Assembly (NCBI GenBank): GCA_018242525.1
Contig: JAFEBS010000068.1
Coordinates: 1 to 60,669 of the forward strand
Source of the DNA: Planctomycetota bacterium
GTDB taxonomy: Bacteria > Planctomycetota > Planctomycetia > Planctomycetales > Planctomycetaceae
Direction: 5' to 3'
DNA: 60,669 nucleotides
Below the pieces are notes generated by a model, which was given only the letters and a program-made list of their open reading frames with translations, was not told the DNA's origin and searched no databases. Positions 52,861 to 60,580 of the stretch are shown piece after piece; within the stretch, counting starts at the first letter, position 1; each line of letters starts with the position of its first letter. Position numbers and translations under genes: made by a program.

Positions 52861-54321
52861 ATGGTTGAAGAGATTCCGCCAAAAGTTTTTATTTCCTACA
52901 GTTGGACTGATGACGCTCACGTCGCGTGGGTCGAGCAGCTTGCCACTCGCTTGATGAATGATGGCGTAGACGTCATCTTCGATCAGTGGGATCTAAAGCA
53001 AGGGCACGACCTGTATGTGTTTATGGAGCAGATGGTCTCGGATCCAGAGGTAAAGAAAGTTCTGGCCATCTGTGATGCCAAATACGCGGCTAAAGCCGAT
53101 GGTCGTGAGGGCGGAGTCGGCACTGAATCACAGATTATCTCCCCGGAGATCTACGAGAAGACAAGACAAGAAAAGTTCATTGCGCTCGTCAGGGAACTAG
53201 ATAATGATGGCTCGCCATGCTTGCCAGTAATTTTTAAAGCACGGATGTACTTTGATTTTTCTGACGACACGCAATTCGAGGAATCGTACGACAACTTGCT
53301 CAGGGACATTCATGACGCACCGGCCAAAAGGCGACCGCAGATTGGAAGGCGGCCGTCACATCTTTCCAACGAGTCGCCGACTACTGTCCGAACAACGAGT
53401 ACATTTCTTCGCCTGAAGGACTGCGTGGAAAAGCAGAAATCGTTCGTTCCCGCTGTGCTAGATGAATTCTACGATCTGTTTCTTGAATCAATGAACGGTT
53501 TTCGGATTTCCATGACGAATGAAAACCACTCCACATTTGATGATATGGTCGTCGCCTCGATTGAGGGATTTCGTCCTTATCGTGATGAATTTGTTGCGTG
53601 CCATTTCTTTATGCAGAAATACGTCCCAACGATCGCGACCGACGATTCTTTGATTTCTTTCCTTGAGCGGCTTGCTTCTTTTCAATTCCGACCACAATCA
53701 GTAACTCGGTGGAGCGAGTCCGAATTCGACAATTTCTGCATCATCGCGTACGAATTGTTTCTTTACACGGTTGCCGGCTGCATTCGTGCAAAACGGTATG
53801 ACACTGCGGCCGCACTAATCTCGCACCAGTATCATATTCCGAATTTTCACGGACGTGGCGAATTCGGAGTCGACGGCGCAGACGTGTTCAATAACTATGC
53901 GAGAAGCATAGAAGAATTCCGGAAGGCAAGGCTAAAGCAGAATTGGATTAGCATGACTGGCGAACTGATTAAATCTCGCGCCCCGTGCGGTCCGATTGGA
54001 TTTTCCGAGATAATCCAAGCGGATTTTTTGCTGTTCATCCGAAAGCATTTTCCGAACGGTGGCCCACGCTGGTATCCACGTTGCCTGCCATACTCGTCAC
54101 TCGACGGTTCGCTTGAGCTATTTTCAAAAGCCGCAACCGACGCAGGAATCGCCCCTCTGGCGAAGATTCTCGGTGTAACAACTCGTGAGCAGCTTGTTGA
54201 TGGATTGGAGAATCTCCTCGAAGCCAAACAGCTTGATATGCAATGGCACGCAGGATATTCGCTTACTCAGCTCACGAATTACAATGAACTCTGCCGCCGC
54301 ATTGGGCGGATCCGTGAGTAG
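52861..54321 (+). CDS. SEFIR/TIR-domain protein, probable defence cargo
   Basis: This 486-aa protein has an N-terminal SEFIR/TIR-like domain (residues about 7-150): PPKVFISYSWTDDAHVAWVE, LATRLMNDGVDVIFDQWDLK, HDLYVFMEQMVSDPEVKKVL, CLPVIFKARMYFDF. The remaining 330 residues are helical and unrecognised (IGFSEIIQADFLLF, SLELFSKAATDAGIAPLAKI). The CAGGAGG site favours ATG 52861 over 52804. The region is AT-richer than the tail genes, which suggests separate origin. Such domains act as NAD-degrading or signalling effectors in bacterial immunity, and a place next to attR is typical for cargo. No partner gene is visible. Confidence 0.8.
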   Translation: MVEEIPPKVFISYSWTDDAHVAWVEQLATRLMNDGVDVIFDQWDLKQGHDLYVFMEQMVSDPEVKKVLAICDAKYAAKADGREGGVGTESQIISPEIYEKTRQEKFIALVRELDNDGSPCLPVIFKARMYFDFSDDTQFEESYDNLLRDIHDAPAKRRPQIGRRPSHLSNESPTTVRTTSTFLRLKDCVEKQKSFVPAVLDEFYDLFLESMNGFRISMTNENHSTFDDMVVASIEGFRPYRDEFVACHFFMQKYVPTIATDDSLISFLERLASFQFRPQSVTRWSESEFDNFCIIAYELFLYTVAGCIRAKRYDTAAALISHQYHIPNFHGRGEFGVDGADVFNNYARSIEEFRKARLKQNWISMTGELIKSRAPCGPIGFSEIIQADFLLFIRKHFPNGGPRWYPRCLPYSSLDGSLELFSKAATDAGIAPLAKILGVTTREQLVDGLENLLEAKQLDMQWHAGYSLTQLTNYNELCRRIGRIRE

Positions 54322-54439
54322 GATCGATAAACTGATCATTCTTCCTCATTTCACTTCGCGCAGGAATCCAGGATTACTGAATAGTGCGCGTACTCACTGG
54401 GGCGTGACCGGCAATCGACACCAGATTCACATACAGCGT

Positions 54440-54461
54440 TTTTGACTGACAATTGACTGAC
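54440..54461 (+). other. candidate integrase arm-type site near attR
   Basis: Contains TGACTGACAATTGACTGAC, identical over 22 bp to 24808-24829 near attL, same orientation. It lies 104 bp before the attR core; the attL copy lies 68 bp after its core. It could instead be a relic of a second integrase gene end. Confidence 0.4.
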
Positions 54462-54565
54462 AATCGCCATGGAAACCCGCAGACGCCTGCGGACACGTTC
54501 GGACGCAAGGTGTTTGCAATAAAGTCGCTTACGGAAACTGGTGGACGCCGGTGGAATGGCTTTTT

Positions 54566-54611
54566 CGCTTTCGTAAAGCGTAGGTCGTCAGTTCGAGTCT
54601 GACCGGCGGCT
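54566..54611 (+). other. attR: 46-bp core duplicate of tRNA-Thr 3' part
   Basis: Identical to 24694-24739 over 46 bp. It lacks the tRNA 5' half, so it is not a tRNA gene. Base before is T (A at attL) and base after is C (T at attL). Confidence 0.92.
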
Positions 54612-54669
54612 CTCAAAACCCCTTCTTTTCAGGCCTTTGGCGCATAGGGGGTATTCGCCGCAGCGCCAC

Positions 54670-54705
54670 TGTACAACGGAATGTACAACGGAATGTACAA
54701 CGGGA
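54670..54705. repeat. three 12-bp tandem repeats, TGTACAACGGAA
   Basis: Copies at 54670-54681 and 54682-54693 are identical; the third, 54694-54705, ends in GGGA. On the minus strand the frame reads CTFRCTFRCTF, a pattern I associate with integrase C-termini in this phylum. It may be a relic of another integrase next to the tRNA. Confidence 0.6.
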
Positions 54706-54858
54706 CTTGTCCTGATTTGCCCTCTCCCGCCTAATTGTGCCTGGGCTTGCCACGGACAGACTCCTCCGCGACACGAATTGTGTCAGGCTGTGCCAGGACG
54801 GGCAGCAACCCCGTATTTGTAGGACAACCTTGGCCATGCAAAAGCGTAGGTCACAGAC

Positions 54859-55881
54859 ATGCTGAAGCATCCTGATGAAGAAACGGTTGCCGCGGATGTG
54901 CAAATGGCCCTTGAGCCGTTCTTCGATCTTGCAAGGCGAGCCTATTTCCATTGGCTGACACATGGCAAAGACTACTGGCTTTCGCAGTCGTTGATGGATT
55001 ACCGGGTCTTGAGCCTCTCCATGGCGCTCGACATCCAGGCATGCAGACTGTTCCGCTCCCTGGTCGATGCTTGCAAACGTGCTGATTCTCTCACTGCCAA
55101 CATCCTCGCTAGAAGTTTGTTCGAAACCTCGCTGGCCATGCAGTTCCTTTTACGTCCGCGAATACCGCTGTTTCCAAAAGTCGAAGTCGACAAGCACGGC
55201 AAGGCAGCCCGAGATTCCGACGGCCGCAAGAAGTACGTCGTCACAACTAAGCGAAGTGAGGCCGTGAGTGGCTGCCCGCGCCGCGAAATACGAGCGGCCA
55301 TGTATTGCTTCAGAGTCTACTTTGACAACGAGCGGAAAGCAGTCGACTTGAAGAGGCTGGCGAATGAACAAAGGAACGCGAACAAGATCAAACCATCTCG
55401 GAAGCGGATCAAGTTGGCTCGAAAGTTCGAGCACCTAGCCAATGCCTTCACCGAGAGGGGCGTCCCCAATGACTTTCCCCCACTGCACAAAATGATGAAA
55501 AGGCGATGGTACGCAATTCAGAAACACGGAAAATCCTACTCCGGCTTGAATGTGAAGGAGTTGTGTTTTGCATTGGGTGATCCCTTCACAACCTGGTACA
55601 TGACAATTTATCACATCCAATCAAACATGGTTCATGCCACCGAGGGACTATCGCATCTTGATCTGTCTGGCGACGATGCCATCCCGCGACACTTTTCGAC
55701 TGCCGTTGAGGTTTCGCGGTCGCTGTATTTCTCGACTGCGTCGTTTCTGGCTTGCCTGAAGATTCTCCAAAAGGAAATTGGATTCGGCTGCTTAAACGAA
55801 ATGGCTGTCGCCGGTCTGTATTCCGAATGGAAGGGACTGTTCAAACAACTGCCCGACGCGCCATCGTCAGATGATGATTAG
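54859..55881 (+). CDS. DUF5677-like protein
   Basis: This 340-aa all-helical protein has a conserved-looking N-terminal half (ALDIQACRLFRSLVDACKRA, NILARSLFETSLAMQFLLRP) and a tail with YMTIYHIQSNMVHATEGLSH. That is the layout of the DUF5677 family, often found near defence genes. The AAGCGTAGG before ATG gives a modest site. It lies just outside the prophage. Confidence 0.65.
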   Translation: MLKHPDEETVAADVQMALEPFFDLARRAYFHWLTHGKDYWLSQSLMDYRVLSLSMALDIQACRLFRSLVDACKRADSLTANILARSLFETSLAMQFLLRPRIPLFPKVEVDKHGKAARDSDGRKKYVVTTKRSEAVSGCPRREIRAAMYCFRVYFDNERKAVDLKRLANEQRNANKIKPSRKRIKLARKFEHLANAFTERGVPNDFPPLHKMMKRRWYAIQKHGKSYSGLNVKELCFALGDPFTTWYMTIYHIQSNMVHATEGLSHLDLSGDDAIPRHFSTAVEVSRSLYFSTASFLACLKILQKEIGFGCLNEMAVAGLYSEWKGLFKQLPDAPSSDDD

Positions 55882-56049
55882 CAGAAGGGACCGACGCACG
55901 ATTGCAGCCGGTCTATCCCTATTGATTTAGGCTGTAAAAGAACTGTCTTGAAACCAATTCTGTTCGCATTGTCCGCGGCAATGCATCGCTATCGCTGTCG
56001 ATGGTCGATAGGATGCGAGAATTCCAGCCAATTCGCCCGAGGACTGATC

Positions 56050-56373
56050 ATGTCATTCGACCCAACCGTTTTGATCTGTAGCAAACTGACGCTTCGGGGA
56101 TTTGCGATCGATGATGATGGTGTGCAACTGGCAACTCTTGATGCGCCGCAAGTTCGACCCGTTATTGCGGTCCGTGGCAACGAGCGGCACCTAATCAGAA
56201 TCGTGATCGAGCCAGATGGCGCAACGACACCGATCGGTAAGGATTTATTTGAGCAAGAGGGCCGTTCATCCGGGAGAGCTTGGAGTATCCCTCCAGAGAG
56301 AGTGCACCACGTCTTTGTTTCACGGTCTGGCGGCGATGAACCAAACGTTGACTGGCGCGACACACCAGGCTGA
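56050..56373 (+). CDS. hypothetical protein, 107 aa
   Basis: MSFDPTVLICSKLTLRGFAI, then strand-rich VIAVRGNERHLIRIVIEPDG and VHHVFVSRSGGDEPNVDWRD. Ribosome site GAGG. Small soluble beta-type protein, family not recognised. It is followed within 160 bp by the nuclease-like gene. Confidence 0.55.
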   Translation: MSFDPTVLICSKLTLRGFAIDDDGVQLATLDAPQVRPVIAVRGNERHLIRIVIEPDGATTPIGKDLFEQEGRSSGRAWSIPPERVHHVFVSRSGGDEPNVDWRDTPG

Positions 56374-56380
56374 CCGACGA

Positions 56381-56536
56381 ATGCTTGCGAAGCTGTTTCC
56401 GGTTGACCCTTCAATTTTGGAGCGACAGATGGACAACGTTCCTAAATCGAACTTTGAGGGCTGGTTGAACCTTATTGTTGCTTGCGTGTCCATCTTCAAT
56501 CGCGACGGTTTGGAAAGGGCATGCTGTGGGGTATGA
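56381..56536 (+). CDS. short open frame before the nuclease-like gene
   Basis: Encodes LAKLFPVDPSILERQMDNVP and EGWLNLIVACVSIFNRDGLE, an apparently ordered helix-forming segment in a frame that ends 10 bp after the GTG start of the next gene. It may be the detached N-terminus of that gene after a frameshift, or a small overlapping gene. I cannot tell which. Confidence 0.3.
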   Translation: MLAKLFPVDPSILERQMDNVPKSNFEGWLNLIVACVSIFNRDGLERACCGV

Positions 56537-57395
56537 AAAACTAGAGGGAAACCTCGACCAGTTCGACGAGACCTTGTCCCGCCTCGGAGTTAAGTTCGAA
56601 GCCGATTCATTGATCAAAAAGGACTTTGAAACTGCACGCGAATTCTTAGGAGACCGGACGGCGCTCGCAGAACCGGAACTTCGTGCTAAGTGGGATGAGA
56701 GATTCAAGGAGTTCTATCACTCCCAAATCGTCGTCAGCAGATTGACCGACGCAGTACGTGTACTCAGGGGGCAAGCTAACCTGAAAAGCCGTCTCACTCA
56801 GGTTCTTGGTGGGTCGCTTACTCAGGACTTCAGACCTGAAGCATCCAAAGATTATTTCTATGAGTTGGAACTGGCGGCCCTTTGGAAAGAGTGCGGGTTT
56901 GAAGTGGACCTGGCGGAGCCGGACGTCGTTATCTCTGGAAATGGACTGTCAGGGCCCCTTGGTGTCGCATGTAAGTATCCATCAAGTTGGAAGCAGATTC
57001 ACGATCACGTTTCAAAGGGATACCGCCAAATCACCCGCCACGGATACGAGGGACTTGTGGCAATCGGTTTAGAACAACTGGTTTGCGATGGGATGGTGAA
57101 TTATTTGGATTTTCGGCAGAACGAGAAGTCACCACTTCAGATCATGGAACGCGCTACTTCGGAAATGATGACCAACCTAATTGCTGCCAGGGCACGTGAT
57201 TATCCTGCGGAATTGCCCATCGACGGATTGATGTTGACGATGTCAGCCGTGGGCATCCTCGGGAATCCGCCTCAGCTCGCAAGCGCTCATTACGCCACGC
57301 TTCAGTGTGACCAGAATAACCCTCGGTATTCGGATTTTGGCGTTTTGTACCGAGCGATGAGCACTCACTACAGGACGGGAGAGAATCGCCTATAG
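56526..57395 (+). CDS. putative PD-(D/E)XK nuclease
   Basis: This protein of about 289 aa has a GTG start (VGYEKLEGNL) with GGAAAGG 8 bases before. The C-terminal half has a nuclease-like core: YFYELELAALWKECGFEVDL, then EPDVVISGNGLSGPLGVACK and YPSSWKQIHDHVSKGYRQI. The Asp of PDVVI and Lys of ACK fit the active site, with Cys replacing the usual acidic residue. The N-terminal part is helical. The role could be restriction or DNA repair; function is inference. Confidence 0.5.
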   Translation: MGYEKLEGNLDQFDETLSRLGVKFEADSLIKKDFETAREFLGDRTALAEPELRAKWDERFKEFYHSQIVVSRLTDAVRVLRGQANLKSRLTQVLGGSLTQDFRPEASKDYFYELELAALWKECGFEVDLAEPDVVISGNGLSGPLGVACKYPSSWKQIHDHVSKGYRQITRHGYEGLVAIGLEQLVCDGMVNYLDFRQNEKSPLQIMERATSEMMTNLIAARARDYPAELPIDGLMLTMSAVGILGNPPQLASAHYATLQCDQNNPRYSDFGVLYRAMSTHYRTGENRL

Positions 57396-57413
57396 ATTCA
57401 TCGCAACTTTAAT

Positions 57414-58283
57414 TCATCGATTCAACGTCGTCCCAAAGTAGCGATCAAAACAGCTTTCCACCGCTGGAAACTCCTCAGTGTCCTTTGCCGCTGAAGCTTC
57501 CGAGTGTGAAAGTCCAAACAGTTCAAACATGTCGTAACAGGTTGTGTTGTAGGGCACGTGCGATTCTACCAACGCTTCGCCGTGTACAACCGCTTTCAGC
57601 AATTCGGATTTCAAAGGCACGAGCGGAACGACCTGACTGTAGGTCATCCAGAACCAGCGGGCGAGAGCCTTGAGTTGAATTCGCGTCGGAGAATACGACC
57701 ACGACCATTCGTCACCGCAAACAATGTGACGGCGGATTCGAATAAGATCCGACTCAGGAGCAGTGTAGGTGAACACGACGGCGAGTTGGGAACTGCCAGT
57801 GAGTTCATCCTTAAAGAGGTCATCGGCAAAGACAGTCATTTGGGGCCAATTCGCTGACCACTTCATGCGCTCCAGGTGGTGTTGAACGCGGCCAATGTCT
57901 TTGTAAAGCCAGATGCGATCGTAAACCTTCTCGCAAGGCGTGTGTCCGGTTTCGTCAAACGTGCCTTCAAGCCAATCTGTGCGGACGCCGAACAGACTTG
58001 CAAACCACTCCAATCGCTTCCCCGTGAGTTTCTTCAGAATGGCCGCTGCATCAGGCAGTTCTCCGAGCGTCCATTTCCAGTCTTCGGGAACAATACGCGG
58101 CAACTGAGTCTCGGTAATCTGATAGTCGGTCAGCAATCTGCGAAGACGACTCTCGGCAATGTCAATTGGCCGAGGTTCTTCCGTGTGTCTTCGCTTAGTT
58201 CCAGCTCGCACAAGCGAGACGATCCCGTCCTTTGCGAGCCGTTGAAAAATGTCGATCCAGAAGCCGTCCATTTTCGCCCCCAT
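57414..58283 (-). CDS. hypothetical protein, about 289 aa
   Basis: Starts MGAKMDGFWIDIFQRLAKDG. Segments such as GKRLEWFASLFGVRTDWLEG (HTH-like), DRIWLYKDIGRVQHHLERMK and the end AVESCFDRYFGTTLNR give no known family. The aromatic and charged mix suggests a soluble enzyme or adaptor. A longer form from 58499 would overlap the zinc-ribbon gene, so the shorter start is used. It is convergent with the nuclease-like gene. Confidence 0.5.
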   Translation of the reverse strand: MGAKMDGFWIDIFQRLAKDGIVSLVRAGTKRRHTEEPRPIDIAESRLRRLLTDYQITETQLPRIVPEDWKWTLGELPDAAAILKKLTGKRLEWFASLFGVRTDWLEGTFDETGHTPCEKVYDRIWLYKDIGRVQHHLERMKWSANWPQMTVFADDLFKDELTGSSQLAVVFTYTAPESDLIRIRRHIVCGDEWSWSYSPTRIQLKALARWFWMTYSQVVPLVPLKSELLKAVVHGEALVESHVPYNTTCYDMFELFGLSHSEASAAKDTEEFPAVESCFDRYFGTTLNR

Positions 58284-58368
58284 CACAAGATCTGATTTCG
58301 TTCTGGACGTGTGAATGCCTGACCGCTTCGAATTCGTCAATACTAATTTCGAGGCGATTGATCTGATC

Positions 58369-58587
58369 TCAGGGTGATTTTGCAGGCATGCGGCAGTTTG
58401 GGCAGATTCCTTCGCCAGGGTCAGCATGGCCGCAGTGTTCGCAGAATCGGCGATCCGCCCTCCGGAGTAGTTCACATCGCTCAGACGGGTTGTTTTCACA
58501 CCAAGTGAAACTGCCCCTCGTTGTAGTCGGTCCTCCGCAGTACCTGCAGAACTTCGACCCTTTTGAAACTGCTGATTCTGTTGCCAT
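58369..58587 (-). CDS. small double zinc-ribbon protein, 72 aa
   Basis: Three CxxC pairs (FCRYCGG, FCEHCGH, ICPNCRM) plus two isolated Cys indicate two zinc ribbons. It lies between the XRE regulator and the hypothetical gene on the same strand, so the three may form one transcript. Confidence 0.6.
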   Translation of the reverse strand: MATESAVSKGSKFCRYCGGPTTTRGSFTWCENNPSERCELLRRADRRFCEHCGHADPGEGICPNCRMPAKSP

Positions 58588-58622
58588 GAGATACTGGCTC
58601 TCCTGAACGCAATCCCACTTCG

Positions 58623-58919
58623 TCAGTTGCTGTCGAGTGGCTTTCGACTCTTTCGCTTTTCTTCTGCCTTGGGCTTAAGAAGCTTCCGAATGACTTCGCA
58701 TGGATCGACCTCAAATGCTTGGCAAAAAGCCAAGAATTCGGCCACGTCAACTCGCCGCTCTCCCGATTCGCACTTGGACACGAAGGATTGGGGACGCCCA
58801 AGTCGTTCTGCGGCATCAATCTGCGTTAGACCGGCATCGAGTCGCGTGTTGCGCAGTTCCACGAGGAACCGAGCGTACGTCGGCGAATATAGCGACTTCG
58901 GTAGCCTGTCCTTCTTCAT
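58623..58919 (-). CDS. XRE-type HTH regulator
   Basis: This 98-aa protein has a central HTH_3 domain: RFLVELRNTRLDAGLTQIDA, AERLGRPQSFVSKCESGERR and AEFLAFCQAFEVDPCEVIRK. The Lys-rich tail is basic. It is divergent from the EVE-nuclease gene, a typical controller layout for restriction modules. Confidence 0.85.
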   Translation of the reverse strand: MKKDRLPKSLYSPTYARFLVELRNTRLDAGLTQIDAAERLGRPQSFVSKCESGERRVDVAEFLAFCQAFEVDPCEVIRKLLKPKAEEKRKSRKPLDSN

Positions 58920-58996
58920 GACGGGACAGTACTATCCTGTTCTGGAATATCCCCTCTTGGGATAATCCGAGAACGGATGGCTCTTTGGTGGTGCCG

Positions 58997-60061
58997 ATGC
59001 CCAACGTCTGGCAAATCGCAAGCGGTGAATCAGGCCGCAAGTATTCCAGCCTCTTCGTAAAGCATGACGTCATGCTCTGCGGGCCGGGGCGATTGGGACC
59101 ATTTGATGAAGCCCGCTATCAATCAGCGGTCGAGAGCGCTAGCAGGTTCGGCCAGATCCGCCGTTTCGCCATGGACGTGAAGGCCGGGGATATCGTGCTG
59201 ATGCGATCTGGTTACCGGGTCGAGGCAATAGGCCTCGTTCATCAAGAAGGTTATTTGCATCACCCTGCGTTCGATGATGTTCATGGATGGAGTCTGGAAC
59301 ACTCGTGTCGTGTGATGTGGCAACACCAGCTTGCGGAAGAGGTTGCAGCAATTCAGGCCGAGGAACCACTGTTCGGAACTCGAAAAAGCATCCCCGCGTT
59401 CACGGCCGTCGAAGACCAAGCGATTCTCGGGCCGATTCGGCATTTATTTCAGCGATGTAGCGAGCGACCGCTCCGAGTTTTGCCTCCACCGCCTCCCATG
59501 CCGCTCACGATGGATGAAGTAGCGGAGGCTCTCTTTGCCCGTGGTCTCGGCTTCGACGCTGTGCATCGGTTGCGTGCCGCGTTGGAAAAGCAGCGGCGGC
59601 TGATCTCCTGGTACGAGTCGTCAGGATTCTCAGGCAATCGCCCCACCGAGCATGAAGTCGTTGCTCACATCATTCTGCCATTGCTCTCGGCATTGGGCTG
59701 GTCCGAACAACTCATCGCGATTGAATGGCATAAGATCGACTTGGCACTCTTCAGCGGAACGCCCACGGATTCTGGCCGCTGCCGCCTCGTGTGTGAGGCC
59801 AAGATCATGGGCCATGGTCTGCAGAACGTGCTGGCCCAGGCAATCCAGTACACGGTCGCTCACAAACTCGATGCCTGCCAAAAGATCCTTCTGGCGGATG
59901 GTGGCAGGTTCTATTTGTTCCGCCGCCAGGATGGCGAATGGGAGCAGGAACCGAGCGGCTATCTCAACGTGCAGAAGATCCGCACCAATCATCTGCATCC
60001 GCCGAATACGAACGCAATCGACACAATCATGGCGCTCACCCCAATGATGATCGCCGAGTGA
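58997..60061 (+). CDS. EVE/PUA-like domain fused to a PD-(D/E)XK nuclease
   Basis: This protein of about 354 aa has N-terminal residues 1-120 (MPNVWQIASGESGRKYSSLF, RFAMDVKAGDIVLMRSGYRV, EAIGLVHQEGYL) that match the EVE/PUA-like layout, a fold that binds modified bases. A helical hinge follows. The C-terminal PD-(D/E)XK core (from about 215) has TEHEVVAHIILPLLSALGW, KIDLALFSG and RLVCEAKI with the E-A-K pair. The set of Glu, Asp, Glu and Lys is complete. EVE-nuclease fusions are modification-dependent restriction enzymes in other bacteria. ATG 58997 is chosen over TTG 58985. Confidence 0.75.
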   Translation: MPNVWQIASGESGRKYSSLFVKHDVMLCGPGRLGPFDEARYQSAVESASRFGQIRRFAMDVKAGDIVLMRSGYRVEAIGLVHQEGYLHHPAFDDVHGWSLEHSCRVMWQHQLAEEVAAIQAEEPLFGTRKSIPAFTAVEDQAILGPIRHLFQRCSERPLRVLPPPPPMPLTMDEVAEALFARGLGFDAVHRLRAALEKQRRLISWYESSGFSGNRPTEHEVVAHIILPLLSALGWSEQLIAIEWHKIDLALFSGTPTDSGRCRLVCEAKIMGHGLQNVLAQAIQYTVAHKLDACQKILLADGGRFYLFRRQDGEWEQEPSGYLNVQKIRTNHLHPPNTNAIDTIMALTPMMIAE

Positions 60062-60151
60062 CCTATTCCCCTCCGCAAAATTTGCGGCGAATTCTCCAGC
60101 CTGATTGGATTTCCGGCTTCGGATTTTCCTTTCAACCCTGGAGACAAGCCA

Positions 60152-60523
60152 ATGCCGATCGTCCGCGTTCTGATCGTTCCGTTCTTCCTGGCAGCCATTG
60201 CACTCACAGGCTGCGGATCTCAAAAGCCAGCGGCTCCACCGCCTGCTGCCGAACCCGCCGCCAAGCCAGGTGCGGCAGAATCACTGCCGGCTGCGAAGGA
60301 ACTGGCTGAGATTGCTCACGAGAAGTATCTGAAGACACTGAAGCAGATTGCCGAGATCGACAAGCTGATGGACCGAGCACGCGAAATCGGCAGCGGCGAC
60401 GAAACGATTGAGAATCTTCAGAAGTCGAGAGATAAGTGGATGAAGCTCAGCTATGACGCCAAGGAGGACTGGGACAAGGCCAAAGCCAAGGTCAAGAGGC
60501 TGGCGAAGGAGGTCCTCCGGTAG
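60152..60523 (+). CDS. lipoprotein with coiled coil
   Basis: This 123-aa protein has a lipoprotein signal peptide (MPIVRVLIVPFFLAAIALTG followed by CGSQKPAAPP; lipobox LTGC) and an Ala/Pro linker. A charged coiled coil follows (LAEIAHEKYLKTLKQIAEID, DWDKAKAKVKRLAKEVL). It resembles small envelope lipoproteins of planctomycetes. A good terminator follows. Confidence 0.75.
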   Translation: MPIVRVLIVPFFLAAIALTGCGSQKPAAPPPAAEPAAKPGAAESLPAAKELAEIAHEKYLKTLKQIAEIDKLMDRAREIGSGDETIENLQKSRDKWMKLSYDAKEDWDKAKAKVKRLAKEVLR

Positions 60524-60547
60524 CCAGCCGCTTCCCTTCGATATCTT

Positions 60548-60580
60548 GGGCCTCCCGGCATGCAGCGGGAGGCCCTTTCT
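60548..60580 (+). terminator. rho-independent terminator after the lipoprotein gene
   Basis: Stem GGGCCTCCCG / CGGGAGGCCC, 8-base loop, followed by TTTCTTT. Confidence 0.88.

Larger units (their letters stand above)
24694..54611. mobile_element. 29.9-kb lambda-type siphovirus prophage integrated in tRNA-Thr
   Basis: It is bounded by the 46-bp direct repeat. Order: tyrosine integrase (minus), early control genes, primase-helicase, sigma region 4-like protein, terminase, gpW-like connector, portal, protease/scaffold, major capsid, head-tail proteins, tail tube, frameshifted chaperone, tape measure, hub, Thr-rich tail protein, methyltransferase/glycosyltransferase, SEFIR protein. Late genes are all on the plus strand except the inserted DUF4065 pair. 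I recognise no lysin, holin, small terminase or classical repressor, so it may be defective or use unfamiliar versions. Head, tail and integration genes look intact. Confidence 0.9.

Noticed and set aside
54566..54611. A second tRNA-Thr gene
   Set aside because: Only the 3' 46 bases are present; the acceptor 5' strand and D arm are missing.
54374..54616. Minus-strand frame starting RAAGQTRTDDLRFTK
   Set aside because: This is the well-known false protein made by reading a tRNA 3' end backwards; it covers attR and has no start context.
57485..57857. Plus-strand frames opposite the 289-aa hypothetical gene
   Set aside because: Short, no ribosome site, and the minus-strand frame is longer and continuous.
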